From NCBI RefSeq assembly GCF_005435165.1, contig NZ_SGUC01000008.1, forward strand, positions 44,662 through 108,661: a stretch of DNA of 64,000 bases, in the 5' to 3' direction. Shown here piece by piece: positions 52,940 through 62,171 of this stretch. Positions within the stretch are counted from its first letter, which is position 1. Each line of letters opens with the position of its first letter. The position numbers and the translations under genes are program-made. The notes below the pieces were generated by a model. It had not been told where the DNA came from. It did no database searches and was given only the letters and a program-made list of their open reading frames with translations. The stretch is from Halorubrum sp. GN11_10-6_MGM. GTDB lineage: Archaea; Halobacteriota; Halobacteria; Halobacteriales; Haloferacaceae.

Positions 52940-53856
52940 TCGCTGCTCACCTCGATTGGAGCCTCTCCATGCGTTCTCGGGAATTCCTCCGTCTCGAACC
53001 CGTTCTCACGGAGAGCCTTATCGGCGTTCGCAAGGAATCTGACGAATTCGCGCCCGGCGTTCGGCGAGTCCGCACTTTCGAGCACCGTCGCGTTGTACAC
53101 GATCGGCGCACCGGTCGCCGTGTACCCGTCGTCCGTCGTGTATGAGACCTCCGCGTACCGGTCGGCATACTCCGGGTTCGAGAAGTTGTACGCGTCCGGG
53201 AACGAGTGAAACGGAAGCCCGTGGTCCGCGGCCATGTTCCGGTAGACGACCGCGGCGGCGCGGTTCCCCGTTTCGACGCCGGCGAGCAGCTGTGGTTCCT
53301 CCGGCTCCCGATAGGCGGCCTCGGTGACGGTCTCGGCGAAGCCGTCGAGCCCGTGTTCCCGCTCGGCGAGTCGAAACGCGTGGATGGCGCGGTATCCGAG
53401 GGGATCAAGATCGGGATCGCTTATCGCGAAATTACCGCTGTCGGCCTCACGCGCAACCTCATACCACGGATCGCCCGCATTTAGTCGTTCCCCGAACCGT
53501 GTGTCGGGAGCATAGGCGATCCCGATGGCGTTGGACGCGAATGACACGTCCCATGCCGAGTGAGTGTCGTAGAGTCGGTCGCGTAATAGCCTGGCGTCAG
53601 CGCTCACGACAACGTCAGGGTACTTCCGGTCGTCCTCGACCATCCGCATCACCGCGTTGGTGCCGTAATATTCCCCGCGAACGGCGAGTCCCGTCTCCTC
53701 TTCGAACCGCTGTCCGAGGTGTTCGTCGAGGACGACCGCGAGGCTCCCGGCGGCGAGAACGGAGACAGAATTGCCGCCACCGAGGCAGCCAGCAGCCCCG
53801 ACTCCGCCCCCGGCCGCGAGTGTCGCGAGGACCGATCGACGGGATCGCGATTGCAT
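52936..53856 (-). CDS. wtpA: Molybdate/tungstate-binding lipoprotein (WtpA-like)
   Basis: From ATG 53856 the product is 306 residues: Tat-type signal SRRSVLATLAAGGGVGAAGC with lipobox AAGC, then VSVLAAGSLAVVLDEHLGQR and NAVMRMVEDDRKYPDVVVSA DARLLRDRLYD, the periplasmic-binding fold of WtpA/ModA. Ligand-site residues are typical (SFASNAIGIAYAPD, YNFSNPEYADRYAE). It would feed oxyanions to the permease encoded downstream. Its proximity to a molybdopterin enzyme operon and mobB supports Mo/W supply. Promoter region has a palindrome at 53903. Confidence 0.9.
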   Translation of the reverse strand: MQSRSRRSVLATLAAGGGVGAAGCLGGGNSVSVLAAGSLAVVLDEHLGQRFEEETGLAVRGEYYGTNAVMRMVEDDRKYPDVVVSADARLLRDRLYDTHSAWDVSFASNAIGIAYAPDTRFGERLNAGDPWYEVAREADSGNFAISDPDLDPLGYRAIHAFRLAEREHGLDGFAETVTEAAYREPEEPQLLAGVETGNRAAAVVYRNMAADHGLPFHSFPDAYNFSNPEYADRYAEVSYTTDDGYTATGAPIVYNATVLESADSPNAGREFVRFLANADKALRENGFETEEFPRTHGEAPIEVSSE

Positions 53857-53902
53857 GGGAAAGCCTTCAGACACCAGTTGAATATAACCTTCTCAAGTTA
53901 CT

Positions 53903-53916
53903 ACTTCGTGAGAAGT
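53903..53916. promoter_or_regulatory. Palindrome upstream of wtpA
   Basis: ACTTCGTGAGAAGT (ACTTC-GTGA-GAAGT) lies about 50 bp before the wtpA start in an AT-rich promoter (AAGTTACTACTTCGTG...AGAAGTAATTG). It could be an operator for a metal- or oxyanion-responsive repressor. Confidence 0.45.
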
Positions 53917-54030
53917 AATTGCTTAAGATTATATTTCGACAATCTCCAAGTTATTCGCGGTCATATCTAATTACGACGCCAGATCTGAAGGGAGACCTTC
54001 GACTGAGCGCGAGCTTCAGCGTGCCGTTGC

Positions 54031-55086
54031 CTACTGGTTCTGCCCAATTTCGACGGCACCGTTGGCGTGCGAACGTCGCCGCTCTCGACCGACTTGGTCC
54101 ATCGTCCGTTCAGCGAGCTTTCGGAACGCTCGTGCCGGCTCCGAGTTACCGTCGGAAACGACGGGCTCTCCGACCTCGCACCCCTGTTGGATCGCGGGGT
54201 CGAGCGGGATCTCGGCGAGGAGCGGGTGATCGAACTCGTCGGCGAGTCGCTGGCCCCCGCCGGTCGCGAACACGTCGTGTCGAGTCCCGCACTCGTCACA
54301 GACGAACCCGCTCATGTTCTCGACGACGCCGAGTACCGACGTATCATGTTTGTCAAACATCCGAACGCTCTTTCGGGCGTTATCCAGCGAGATGTCCTGC
54401 GGCGTCGTCACGGCGAGCGCACCCAAGACCCCTATCTGCTGGAGCAAGGTCAGCTGTACGTCCCCCGTTCCCGGAGGCAAGTCGACGACGAAGTAGTCGA
54501 GATCTCCCCACTTAGTGTCGTGTAGTAGCTCTGTGAGTACCTTATTGACCATGGCGCCCCGCCAGATGACCGGATCGTCGTCACCGACGAGGAAGCCGAT
54601 GCTCATCAGCTTGAGTCCGTGGCTCTCGACCGGTCTGATTGTCTCGTCGTCTTCCGCCCTCCCCGGTTCATCCTGTACGCCAAGCATCCGCGGGATGTTA
54701 GGGCCGTACACGTCGGCGTCGAACAGTCCAACATTGGCCCCCCGCTCGGCCATCGCCGTCGCAAGATTCACCGAAACGGTGCTTTTGCCGACGCCGCCCT
54801 TCCCGGAGGAGACAGCGATCACGTTCGGTGCGCCGTCCATCTGGCCGGCGGGCGTCGTATCGTCGATCTCGACCGAGAGAACTGGTTCGTATCCCTCGTC
54901 CCGAACGGCGGCTCGAACGTCCTCGGTTATCTGTGTCTCGACCGGCGAGTGCGGGGCACCGAGTGCGAGCGGTACGTGGGCGGTATCTCCATGGAATTCG
55001 ATGTCTCCGACGAGACCGAGCGAAACAATGTCGTCATCAAGGGCCGGATCCTCGACCCGTGCGAGCGCGTTTTGAAGGGTAGCCAT
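54031..55086 (-). CDS. mrp: Mrp/NBP35-type iron-sulfur carrier ATPase
   Basis: The 351-residue protein has an N-terminal DUF59-like part (LARVEDPALDDDIVSLGLVG) and the ATPase with APNVIAVSSGKGGVGKSTVS (Walker A) and VVDLPPGTGDVQLTLLQQI. The region NMSGFVCDECGTRHDVFATG (CDEC) supplies cysteines for a bridging [4Fe-4S] cluster. It delivers Fe-S clusters to enzymes such as the DMSO-reductase-type iron-sulfur subunits nearby. It starts one base from the stop of a 56-residue gene upstream. Confidence 0.92.
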   Translation of the reverse strand: MATLQNALARVEDPALDDDIVSLGLVGDIEFHGDTAHVPLALGAPHSPVETQITEDVRAAVRDEGYEPVLSVEIDDTTPAGQMDGAPNVIAVSSGKGGVGKSTVSVNLATAMAERGANVGLFDADVYGPNIPRMLGVQDEPGRAEDDETIRPVESHGLKLMSIGFLVGDDDPVIWRGAMVNKVLTELLHDTKWGDLDYFVVDLPPGTGDVQLTLLQQIGVLGALAVTTPQDISLDNARKSVRMFDKHDTSVLGVVENMSGFVCDECGTRHDVFATGGGQRLADEFDHPLLAEIPLDPAIQQGCEVGEPVVSDGNSEPARAFRKLAERTMDQVGRERRRSHANGAVEIGQNQ

Positions 55087-55256
55087 TAGTAGATCACGTG
55101 GTTAGGCTGCGGGGCGAATTGCCGCACTTTGCCGTCGTCGACCGTAATATCGTGGGCGGTGCCCTCGATGGGCGCCGGCCAGTCGTGGAACGCTATAGAC
55201 TCGAGACAGGCCTCTGAGCCTTCAGGCGCCCTATAGTCACCATGGTCTCGGCACAT
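55086..55256 (-). CDS. Small protein coupled to mrp, outside normal ORF length
   Basis: An ATG at 55256 opens a 56-residue frame (MCRDHGDYRAPEGSEACLES IAFHDWPAPIEGTAHDITVD then DGKVRQFAPQPNHVIY) whose TAA overlaps by one base the ATG of mrp, the classical coupling. Contains two cysteines, and Pro/Asp-rich segments. I do not recognise the family. The frame and the exact overlap make it likely real. Confidence 0.65.
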   Translation of the reverse strand: MCRDHGDYRAPEGSEACLESIAFHDWPAPIEGTAHDITVDDGKVRQFAPQPNHVIY

Positions 55257-55561
55257 GTTCGTGTGTAATATCTCGAGCGGCCAAGCCGTATTCCTGAATA
55301 TTACAGGGTTTTAAACCTATCAAGCGTGCTCTAACGAATTACTGCTGTACCGCCCGGTCCGAGCGAGCGATTCGAGTAGGCGCTGTGTGGCGAGAGTTTC
55401 TACAGCAGAGTACAATCCATCCACCGAGATCATCGGCAGCTTCCGTCACACGACGGTGGTGTTTTGGCCGTCTCGTCATTCATAAGAATATATAATGACT
55501 AACATAATTTAGCGGAGCGAGTTTACTCTTTTCAGCGGAATGTACTCGTACGGGTTTACCA
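55257..55561. other. Divergent promoter region
   Basis: Holds AT-rich parts with TTTTAAACC at 55310 and CATTCATAAGAATATATAATG near 55480, probably promoters of the mrp unit to the left and of the HTH gene at 55562 to the right. No gene seen in it. Confidence 0.5.
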
Positions 55562-55960
55562 ATGGCAACGAACGGTGCGGGCGACGGTGGGCATACGGTT
55601 CTAATAGAGACCGATCCGAGTGTCGATATTGCGGCCGTCTTAGGTACGATTGCGGATCTCGATATTGACGGAATACGAGTTCGTGATATCCGCGCCAAGG
55701 AGCGCTCAACGGTAACAATTTCCCCCGAGAAGCTGACAGAGGTACAGCGTCGGACATTGCTTCGAGCGGTTGAAGCTGGATACTACGCCGAGCCACGGGA
55801 AGCGACACTCGCAGACCTATCAGCGGAGTTTAATGTGTCTAAGTCGGCGATTTCACAACGCCTCCACGGCGCTGAGGCGACAATCGTTCGGCAAATAGGC
55901 GAAGAGATGACTCACGGGCGGGTACTGGATCCGACAATGGCGTCTAGTCAAGGGGAGTGA
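55562..55960 (+). CDS. HTH-10 (bacterio-opsin activator-like) transcriptional regulator, short
   Basis: The 132-residue protein has a short beta-rich N-terminal part (HTVLIETDPSVDIAAVLGTI) and the HTH-10 core: PEKLTEVQRRTLLRAVEAGY, YAEPREATLADLSAEFNVSK and SAISQRLHGAEATIVRQIGE. These regulators control genes in haloarchaea, e.g. dms. The N-terminal sensor part is small. It lies upstream of the redox genes. Confidence 0.85.
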   Translation: MATNGAGDGGHTVLIETDPSVDIAAVLGTIADLDIDGIRVRDIRAKERSTVTISPEKLTEVQRRTLLRAVEAGYYAEPREATLADLSAEFNVSKSAISQRLHGAEATIVRQIGEEMTHGRVLDPTMASSQGE

Positions 55961-56051
55961 CGGCTCGAATCTGTCGAACCGACCGAGGCAGTATCGTCAC
56001 GTCATGGAAATTCTCGGGTCGCTTTTATCTGTGCTCTCTAGATGTCCGTGT

Positions 56052-56387
56052 ATGTCTGATGCCATCGAAGACACCGACGAACTCCCGTCGACGGCGGGTG
56101 AACTCGCCGCTGAATTTCCCGAGGTGTGGGACGAGTACTCCGATTTAGGCAAAGCCTGTTCGGAAGCCGGCCCGATCGAGGGCGAAGAGAAACGCCTCGT
56201 CAAACTGGCGCTGGCGGCCGGCTCTGGGTCGGAGGGAGCTGTCCACTCCCACGTCCGGCGAGCGCTCGAGGAGGGTGTCGATCCCGAGGCGTTACGACAC
56301 GTCGCTCTGCTGGCTGTGCCAACAATCGGGTTTCCGAAGGCGGTGGCAGTGCTAACGTGGATCGACGACATTGTGGATACAGAGTGA
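56052..56387 (+). CDS. AhpD/carboxymuconolactone decarboxylase-like protein
   Basis: From ATG 56052 the product is 111 residues with the all-helical CMD fold (PSTAGELAAEFPEVWDEYSD, GEEKRLVKLALAAGSGSEGA VHSHVRRALEEGVDPEALRH, VPTIGFPKAVAVL). The family's CxxC peroxidatic pair is missing: the usual site reads SEGAVHSH, with one cysteine near residue 34 (KACSEAG). It may not be a peroxidase. It follows the short HTH-10 gene by 91 bp in the same direction. Confidence 0.8.
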   Translation: MSDAIEDTDELPSTAGELAAEFPEVWDEYSDLGKACSEAGPIEGEEKRLVKLALAAGSGSEGAVHSHVRRALEEGVDPEALRHVALLAVPTIGFPKAVAVLTWIDDIVDTE

Positions 56388-56478
56388 GCAACCAGTTCAC
56401 TCGTCTCGTCTTCTCGGCCGTTCTAAAGGCCGATAACCCGAGACAACGTCTTATGCTCGTTCGTCGTACGCACCGATT

Positions 56479-57135
56479 ATGGGACTGACAGAGCGATCGT
56501 CGAACGGAGAGAGTGGCGACACGGAAGAGACCCGTCGCCTCTACGTCGAGTTCGAGCTATCTGCGTCTGGCGCGGTCGCCTGTCCCGTCGAGGTCTACGG
56601 CCGAGACGCCGACCGGATCGACCGGCAGTCTTCCGACGGAGAGTGTCACACGGAAACAGCGCGCGATCACGACGACGAGACGGAGGGAGGCCCGACTGAT
56701 ACCGAGATCCGTCACTCGAAAACCGAGATCACATCAGAATGTTTCTGCCCAATTTTCTTTGACTACGATTGTATTCCGAAGATCACGGAGGTCACCGACG
56801 AAGCCGTTGTCATTCAGGCGTTCCTCCCGGACCGCGACCACCTCTCCGCGCTGATAGACGATCTCAGAGAGGCGACGGACGACCTCTCGTTGCGCCGTCT
56901 CACCCGGGTCGACTCCGTCGACGGCGACCGGTCGAACCGCGTCACCCTCGACCTCTCCACGCTGACCGAGACCGAACGGGAGACGGCCGCGATGGCGGTT
57001 TCGTCGGGCTACTACGAGACGCCGAGGGAGACGAGCGTCGGTGAACTCGCTGCGGACCTAGACATCACGAAGTCGGCGATGTCGCAGCGGCTGAGCTCGG
57101 TGGAGTCGAAACTTGCGCTCGCCGCCTTCAGGTAA
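56479..57135 (+). CDS. dmsR: HTH-10 regulator with Cys-rich sensor segment (DmsR-like)
   Basis: The 218-residue protein has an N-terminal domain, a cysteine cluster (SECFCPIFFDYDCIP, about 86-100; earlier Cys35), VIQAFLPDRDHLSALIDDLR and the C-terminal HTH-10: LTETERETAAMAVSSGYYET, GELAADLDITKSAMSQRLSS. The cysteines could bind a metal or redox ligand. The Halobacterium dms operon is led by an HTH-10 activator DmsR of this kind, and this gene sits directly upstream of the reductase operon, so the name is by position and similarity. Confidence 0.8.
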   Translation: MGLTERSSNGESGDTEETRRLYVEFELSASGAVACPVEVYGRDADRIDRQSSDGECHTETARDHDDETEGGPTDTEIRHSKTEITSECFCPIFFDYDCIPKITEVTDEAVVIQAFLPDRDHLSALIDDLREATDDLSLRRLTRVDSVDGDRSNRVTLDLSTLTETERETAAMAVSSGYYETPRETSVGELAADLDITKSAMSQRLSSVESKLALAAFR

Positions 57136-57249
57136 GCCGTCCGGCTCTCGGGACGGTCATCGATCTGCGACGATAAGGCGTGTGAAATACCAAGGTAGTA
57201 TTCTATCTGTGCTATAATATAATAATTGTTCGCCAATAACTCGCGGTGT

Positions 57250-57272
57250 ATATAAGATGCTGTAGTATACAG
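57250..57272 (+). promoter_or_regulatory. Promoter of the reductase operon with palindrome
   Basis: TATATAAG (57250-57257) is a good archaeal TATA box. A palindrome CTGTA-GTA-TACAG (57260-57272) lies just inside, where a regulator would meet the transcription start. The next ATG is at 57316. Confidence 0.6.
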
Positions 57273-57315
57273 CGCGAGTCGTATCGCGGTCTACTCACAA
57301 CATACAGTTAGAGCC

Positions 57316-57558
57316 ATGAGTGACCCACAGCAGCCGAGACTGACGCCGATTGATGAGTGGGAAGATGAAGCTGAAGCGATGTTAGATGATGTCGAATATG
57401 ACACTGATCTCGGTGTGCAGATGGCTCGTGATGCGATTCGGGTCTCAAATGGAGAGCTGACTGACGCCGAGTTCCACGAGAAGTACCACGAAGCAGTACT
57501 AGAAGAGTTCGGCGAGGACGAACGCCCGACGAAGCCGGAGGGGTTCGAGGATGACTGA
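57316..57558 (+). CDS. Small acidic protein leading the reductase operon
   Basis: The 80-residue product MSDPQQPRLTPIDEWEDEAE AMLDDVEYDTDLGVQMARDA has two acidic helices and ends KPEGFEDD. Small acidic proteins with this look precede molybdopterin oxidoreductase genes in haloarchaea, sometimes labelled ferredoxin N-terminal or DmsE-like; I cannot confirm either. The stop overlaps the catalytic gene's ATG by 8 bp, so it is coupled to it. Chaperone or assembly roles are possible. Confidence 0.7.
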   Translation: MSDPQQPRLTPIDEWEDEAEAMLDDVEYDTDLGVQMARDAIRVSNGELTDAEFHEKYHEAVLEEFGEDERPTKPEGFEDD

Positions 57559-60034
57559 CGGGAAAGCGTACAGACGAGACGTACTGAAGGCCGGTGGAGC
57601 CGCTGCCGCCCTCGGAGTCGGGGGGAGCGGATTTCTCCAGACGCTGGTCGAGAGCGAGGAAGATCAGCCGTCGACCTCCGGGTTCGAGAGCTTTGTCGGT
57701 CAAAACGACGTCGTCCAGACCGTCTGTTCGCCCAACTGTCGGGGGAAGTGTCCGATCGACGTTCACGTTCGCGACGGTCAGGTGAAGAAGATCGAACCAC
57801 ATCCACCGGAAGACGAACAGTACAAGCGAGCCTGCGTGCTCGGGCTGTCGCACACGCAACGCGTGTACGACCCGACGCGACTGAAGTACCCGATGAAGCG
57901 GGCGGACTGGTCGCCTGACAAGCCCAATCCACAGGGACGCGGTCCGGACGCGGAGTTCGAGCGCGTCTCGTGGGACGAGGCGCTCGACCTCGTCGCCGAC
58001 AAGATGCAGTCGTTAAAAGCCGACCACGGCGCCGAGAGCGTCCTCTTCCACGAGGGGTCGGGGAACTACGGGCAGTCGGGGAAATCGTTCAAGCGGCTCG
58101 CCTCGCTCTTCGGCGCGACCCAGTCCGCCTGGGGTATCGACACCAACGTCGGTCGCGGCTTCAACCGCGTCACTGGTGTCGGTGCCTTCCTCCCGCCGAC
58201 GAACGAAGCCGAAGACTGGGAGAACGCGAACACGATCATCGTCTGGGGATCGGATATCTTCTCCAGTCAGTTCCAGATGGACGCCTCGAAAATCCTCGAC
58301 GCGATCGAGAACGGGGCGAAACTCGTCGTCGTCGATCCGGTGTACACGACGACGGCGTCGAAGGCGGACCTGTGGCTCCCCGTCGAGCCCGGCAAGGACG
58401 TGCACCTCGCGCTCGCGATGATGCACACCGTCTTCGAGGACGAGACGTACGACGAGGACTTCCTCCGGAAACGGACGACTGCTCCGGCGCTGATCCGGAA
58501 GGACACCGGGGAGTTGCTCAAGGCGAGCGATGTCTTCGAAGACGGCGGCGAGAATCAGGTCGTCGCCGTCGAACGCGGGAGCGGTAGCCCGGTCGCACTG
58601 GAACCCGAAACCGGCGGCGCGTACGCGCTCTTCGGAGAGTTCACCGTCGACGGCGTCGAGTGCGAGACGGCACTGACGCGGCTTCGAGACCACGTGGCGG
58701 ACTACGCTCCCGAGAAGGTCGCAGAGACGACCGGTGTCGACGCCGAGAACATCCGGACTGCGATCCGGTGGCTGGCGACCCGTGGTCCTGGCGGTATCGC
58801 GCCGAGCTACGCACTCGGCCGATACAAACACGGACACATCTTCGGGCAGGCGTACGCCATGTTGATGGGGATGACCGGCGACTACGGTCGTCACGGCAAC
58901 ATCCACGCCCACCACTCGGGCGGTGCGACGCTTGCTGCCGGTGACTGGGCGAGTCCGAGCGACGCCGACCCCGGACCGTCGCTGACTTTCCCCGAGTATC
59001 CCGACGCGATGATCGACGGTGACCCGCACAAAATCAGGGCCGTCTACTCCATCGAGTCGAACATGATGGGGAACCAGTTCCCGGACCGCCAGCGGTTCAG
59101 AGAGGCCATCAGAAGCCTCGAGATGTACGTGGTCGCGGACATGCACCACACGGATACGGTCCAGCACGCGGACATCATCCTCCCGGTCCCCCACTGGTTC
59201 GAGCAGGAAGACATCAGCTCGGGCTGGGGGTCCCATCCGCATCTCGGCTACCGCCACAAGGTACAGGAACCGATGTGGGAGGCCAAAGACGACTACTACG
59301 CCATCCGCGGACTCGCGGAGCGGTTCGGGTACGGCGATCGCTTCCCGGAGACGAAACGCGACATGCTTCGGAAGCTCGCCGGCCGAGACGACGACATCGA
59401 CTTCGACACGCTGTTCGAGCAGGGGACGCAAAAGAAAGAGAGCGTTCCGATCGTCAAGTACACCGATGCGTTCCCCACCGAAACGGGACGCATCAAGATG
59501 TACGACGACGACGCCCCGAGCGAAGAGGGCGTCACGTTCGACGTGCCGCGACCGCTCGAAGACCGGACGGCCGACGACTACGAGCAGGCCGACGAGTACC
59601 CGCTGATGTTCATGCAGAAGCACAGTCGCTTCCGCATCCACTCGCAGTACGAGATGCTGAACTGGGTTCGCGAGATCAATCCCGAACCGCAGCTTGACAT
59701 CCACCCGAAGGACGCGAAGGCACGGGGCATCGACGACGGCGAGTACGTCCGGGTGTACAACGACCGGGGCGAGATGGTCGTGAAAGCGAAGTACAACGAC
59801 GCATTCCAGCCCGGTCTGGTCAACACCGATCAGGGGTGGTGGAGCCGCGACTTCGTCGAGGGTCACCTCCAAGACCTCACGCACAACGAGGTCAGTGAGG
59901 TCGGCCAGACGATGGCGTTCTACGACGTGCGGGTGGCGGTCGAATCCGCACCCGACGACGTCGACACCGATAAATACGGATCTGACAACCCGCGCGGGAG
60001 CGGTGCCAAAGCGACTCCCACAGGAGGTGACTGA
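57551..60034 (+). CDS. dmsA: DMSO-reductase-family molybdopterin oxidoreductase, catalytic subunit
   Basis: The 827-residue protein has a Tat signal (AYRRDVLKAGGAAAALGVGG), a [4Fe-4S] site Cys59-x3-Cys63-x3-Cys67...Cys95 (VCSPNCRGKCPI... KRAC), and the bis-MGD domains (HEGSGNYGQSGKSF, GIDTNVGRGFNRVTG, ALGRYKHGHIFGQ, MHHTDTVQHADIILP, NTDQGWWSRDFVEGHL). WGIDTN (194-199) is where the Mo/W ligand residue is expected; Asp197 is a candidate ligand, instead of Ser or Cys. It likely reduces DMSO, TMAO or another S/N-oxide in anaerobic respiration and faces outside. The substrate cannot be read from sequence. Confidence 0.9.
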   Translation: MTDGKAYRRDVLKAGGAAAALGVGGSGFLQTLVESEEDQPSTSGFESFVGQNDVVQTVCSPNCRGKCPIDVHVRDGQVKKIEPHPPEDEQYKRACVLGLSHTQRVYDPTRLKYPMKRADWSPDKPNPQGRGPDAEFERVSWDEALDLVADKMQSLKADHGAESVLFHEGSGNYGQSGKSFKRLASLFGATQSAWGIDTNVGRGFNRVTGVGAFLPPTNEAEDWENANTIIVWGSDIFSSQFQMDASKILDAIENGAKLVVVDPVYTTTASKADLWLPVEPGKDVHLALAMMHTVFEDETYDEDFLRKRTTAPALIRKDTGELLKASDVFEDGGENQVVAVERGSGSPVALEPETGGAYALFGEFTVDGVECETALTRLRDHVADYAPEKVAETTGVDAENIRTAIRWLATRGPGGIAPSYALGRYKHGHIFGQAYAMLMGMTGDYGRHGNIHAHHSGGATLAAGDWASPSDADPGPSLTFPEYPDAMIDGDPHKIRAVYSIESNMMGNQFPDRQRFREAIRSLEMYVVADMHHTDTVQHADIILPVPHWFEQEDISSGWGSHPHLGYRHKVQEPMWEAKDDYYAIRGLAERFGYGDRFPETKRDMLRKLAGRDDDIDFDTLFEQGTQKKESVPIVKYTDAFPTETGRIKMYDDDAPSEEGVTFDVPRPLEDRTADDYEQADEYPLMFMQKHSRFRIHSQYEMLNWVREINPEPQLDIHPKDAKARGIDDGEYVRVYNDRGEMVVKAKYNDAFQPGLVNTDQGWWSRDFVEGHLQDLTHNEVSEVGQTMAFYDVRVAVESAPDDVDTDKYGSDNPRGSGAKATPTGGD

Positions 60035-60036
60035 CG

Positions 60037-60867
60037 ATGACAAAACACGGGCTCGTAATCGACCAGGAGCGGTGTATCGGGTGTCAAGCGTGCGCAGTGT
60101 CGTGTAAACAGGAGAACAACGTTCCGATGGGGCAGTTCTGGAACCGCGTTCTCACCGAGGGCGGTGAGAAGATGGACACTCCCTCGGGCGGCTACCCCGA
60201 AGACGGCGGGAGTGGGTCACTGGACATGCAGTACCAGCCGACGGCGTGTCAACACTGCGAGAACGCGCCGTGCGTCAAGGTCTGTCCGGTCAACGCGACG
60301 TACACCCGCGACGACGGCATCGTCGAGATCGACTACGACAAGTGTATCGGCTGTCGCTACTGTATGGCGGCGTGTCCGTACAACGCTCGGGTGTTCAACT
60401 GGGACGAACCCGAACACATGCCAGAGGAGGGAACCGGTGACGTGGAGGCCCGACCGCAGGGCGTCGTCGAGAAGTGTACGTTCTGTAGCCACCGCGTCGA
60501 CGAGGGGCTCGATCCGGCCTGCGTCGTCAACTGTCCGGCCGATGCCCGCATCTTCGGTGACCTCGACGACGAGAGCAGCACCGTCTCGAAGTACATCGAC
60601 AAGTACGAGACGGACCAGCTGCTCGAAGACCGCGGGACGGACCCGAACACGTACTACATCAGCGGTGAGATGAGTCCGGGACGCCCGCAGACGTCGGACA
60701 AGATGGAGAGCGAACTCGACGACGTCTCGCCGTGGTCCGACGGTGACGACGATGTTCCGTCGAAGGAAGCCGACAGTGCTGGTGGCGAGTCGAGTGGTAG
60801 CAGCCACTCGGTTGAGGGTGGCGAGATTCCGTACGCTACGCCTGCGAAATCGGGAGGTGACGACTGA
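60037..60867 (+). CDS. dmsB: DmsB-type ferredoxin subunit with four [4Fe-4S] clusters
   Basis: The 276-residue protein has four cluster motifs: CIGCQACAVSC (10-20 region), CQHCENAPCVKVCP, CIGCRYCMAACP, and CTFCSHRVDEGLDPACVVNCP, 16 cysteines in all. It carries electrons between the membrane subunit and the catalytic subunit. The C-terminal 60 residues are an acidic low-complexity tail (EADSAGGESSGSSHSVEGGE). A good Shine-Dalgarno GGAGGTGA (60023-60030) precedes the ATG by 7 bp; the previous stop lies just before. Confidence 0.92.
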   Translation: MTKHGLVIDQERCIGCQACAVSCKQENNVPMGQFWNRVLTEGGEKMDTPSGGYPEDGGSGSLDMQYQPTACQHCENAPCVKVCPVNATYTRDDGIVEIDYDKCIGCRYCMAACPYNARVFNWDEPEHMPEEGTGDVEARPQGVVEKCTFCSHRVDEGLDPACVVNCPADARIFGDLDDESSTVSKYIDKYETDQLLEDRGTDPNTYYISGEMSPGRPQTSDKMESELDDVSPWSDGDDDVPSKEADSAGGESSGSSHSVEGGEIPYATPAKSGGDD

Positions 60868-62171
60868 TGGCAGCGAAGACCGGATCGTCGCGCGTTGCGA
60901 TCCCCTCGTTCGGCGGAAAGGGCAAGCTCTGGATCGGCCTGCTCGTCGCGCTCATGGCCGCTGGGATCGCTGCGTGGGGGTACCAGCTCACGACGGGGCT
61001 GATCGCCACGGGAATGCGCAACGTCTTCTCGTGGGGGCTGTACATCATGATGTTCGTCCTGTTCGTGGGGCTGTCGGCGGGCGGACTCATCATCAGTAGC
61101 GCGCCGAAGTTCTTCCATTCGCACCGCTACGAGGGCTTCGCCCGGCTCGGAGTGCTGGTCAGCCTCGCGTGTATCATCGTCGCGGGGCTGCTCATCCTGC
61201 CGGACATCGGTCGTCCGGGGCGGATATACCAGTTTTTCACCTCGCCGGACTTCCGGTCACCGATGGTGTGGGACTTCGGTATCGTCCTGCTGTACGGACT
61301 CTTAAACCTCTGGTACCTGTGGCTCTTGACCCGACGTGACCTGGCCGCGCGCGGGTCGGCCCTCGCGCTCGGCTTCAAAGACACCGAGGCGGGCCGTGAG
61401 CGCGATCGAACGCTGATGTTCTGGACGGCAGCAGTCGCGCTTCCGACCGCGGTCGCGCTCCACTCGGTGACGGGCTGGATATTCGCGACGCAGGTCGGTC
61501 GCGGCGACTGGTTCAGCCCGCTCGTCGCCCCGGTGTTCATCGCGAAAGCGCTCGTATCCGGGCTCGGCCTGCTGCTGGTCGTGTCGGTCCTCGCGGACCG
61601 GTACACGAACTTCGAGGTCGACCGAGAGGAGCTCACGAGCCTCGGCAAGATCCTCGGGATCTTCCTCGCGTTCCACGTGGTGTACCTCTTAGCGGCCGAG
61701 CGGCTACCACACGCTTGGGCGGATCACTTCGAGTTCTGGGCCATCATGAGTAACTTCCTGATCGGAGACTCGGTGTACTTCTGGCTGTGGACCGTCGTTG
61801 GTGGCGCAGTCCCACTCGCTATGCTGGCACTCCCGCCTCTCCGAAAGCGCGTATCAGTCATCTTTACCGCGAGCGTGCTCGCGGTCGTCGGGACGATGTT
61901 CGAGGGGATTCGCCTCGTGTTCACGGGGTACGAGGTCGCCAACATCGACTCTGCGCCCGGCATCTCGCTCGGCGGCGAGTACACCGGTATTACGACCGAT
62001 ATCTGGGCGACGGCAGGGGCCTACACCCCGACGCTCGTTGAGATCGCTGTCACCCTCGGCATTATCGCCTTCGGGGCGTTTATCGTCACGCTCGGCCTGA
62101 AGTACGTGCCGATTCAGCGAGTTGACGCTGAGCCATCGTACGCGACTGACGGCGGAAAACAAGACCAATGA
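60867..62171 (+). CDS. dmsC: NrfD/PsrC-type membrane anchor (DmsC role)
   Basis: The 434-residue protein has nine or so helices (WIGLLVALMAAGIAAWGYQL, TGMRNVFSWGLYIMMFVLFV, ARLGVLVSLACIIVAGLLIL, and more) in the NrfD pattern, with GLSAGGLIISSAPKFFHSHR and MVWDFGIVLLYGLLNLWYLW typical of menaquinol-oxidising partners. It has no haem-binding signature. It passes menaquinol electrons to DmsB. It overlaps dmsB by one base and has GGGAGGTGA as a ribosome site. Confidence 0.9.
   Translation: MAAKTGSSRVAIPSFGGKGKLWIGLLVALMAAGIAAWGYQLTTGLIATGMRNVFSWGLYIMMFVLFVGLSAGGLIISSAPKFFHSHRYEGFARLGVLVSLACIIVAGLLILPDIGRPGRIYQFFTSPDFRSPMVWDFGIVLLYGLLNLWYLWLLTRRDLAARGSALALGFKDTEAGRERDRTLMFWTAAVALPTAVALHSVTGWIFATQVGRGDWFSPLVAPVFIAKALVSGLGLLLVVSVLADRYTNFEVDREELTSLGKILGIFLAFHVVYLLAAERLPHAWADHFEFWAIMSNFLIGDSVYFWLWTVVGGAVPLAMLALPPLRKRVSVIFTASVLAVVGTMFEGIRLVFTGYEVANIDSAPGISLGGEYTGITTDIWATAGAYTPTLVEIAVTLGIIAFGAFIVTLGLKYVPIQRVDAEPSYATDGGKQDQ

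Noticed and set aside
58013..60043. 676-residue minus-strand frame under dmsA
   Set aside because: High-G+C shadow of the catalytic subunit gene. No motif, and dmsA codon bias explains it.
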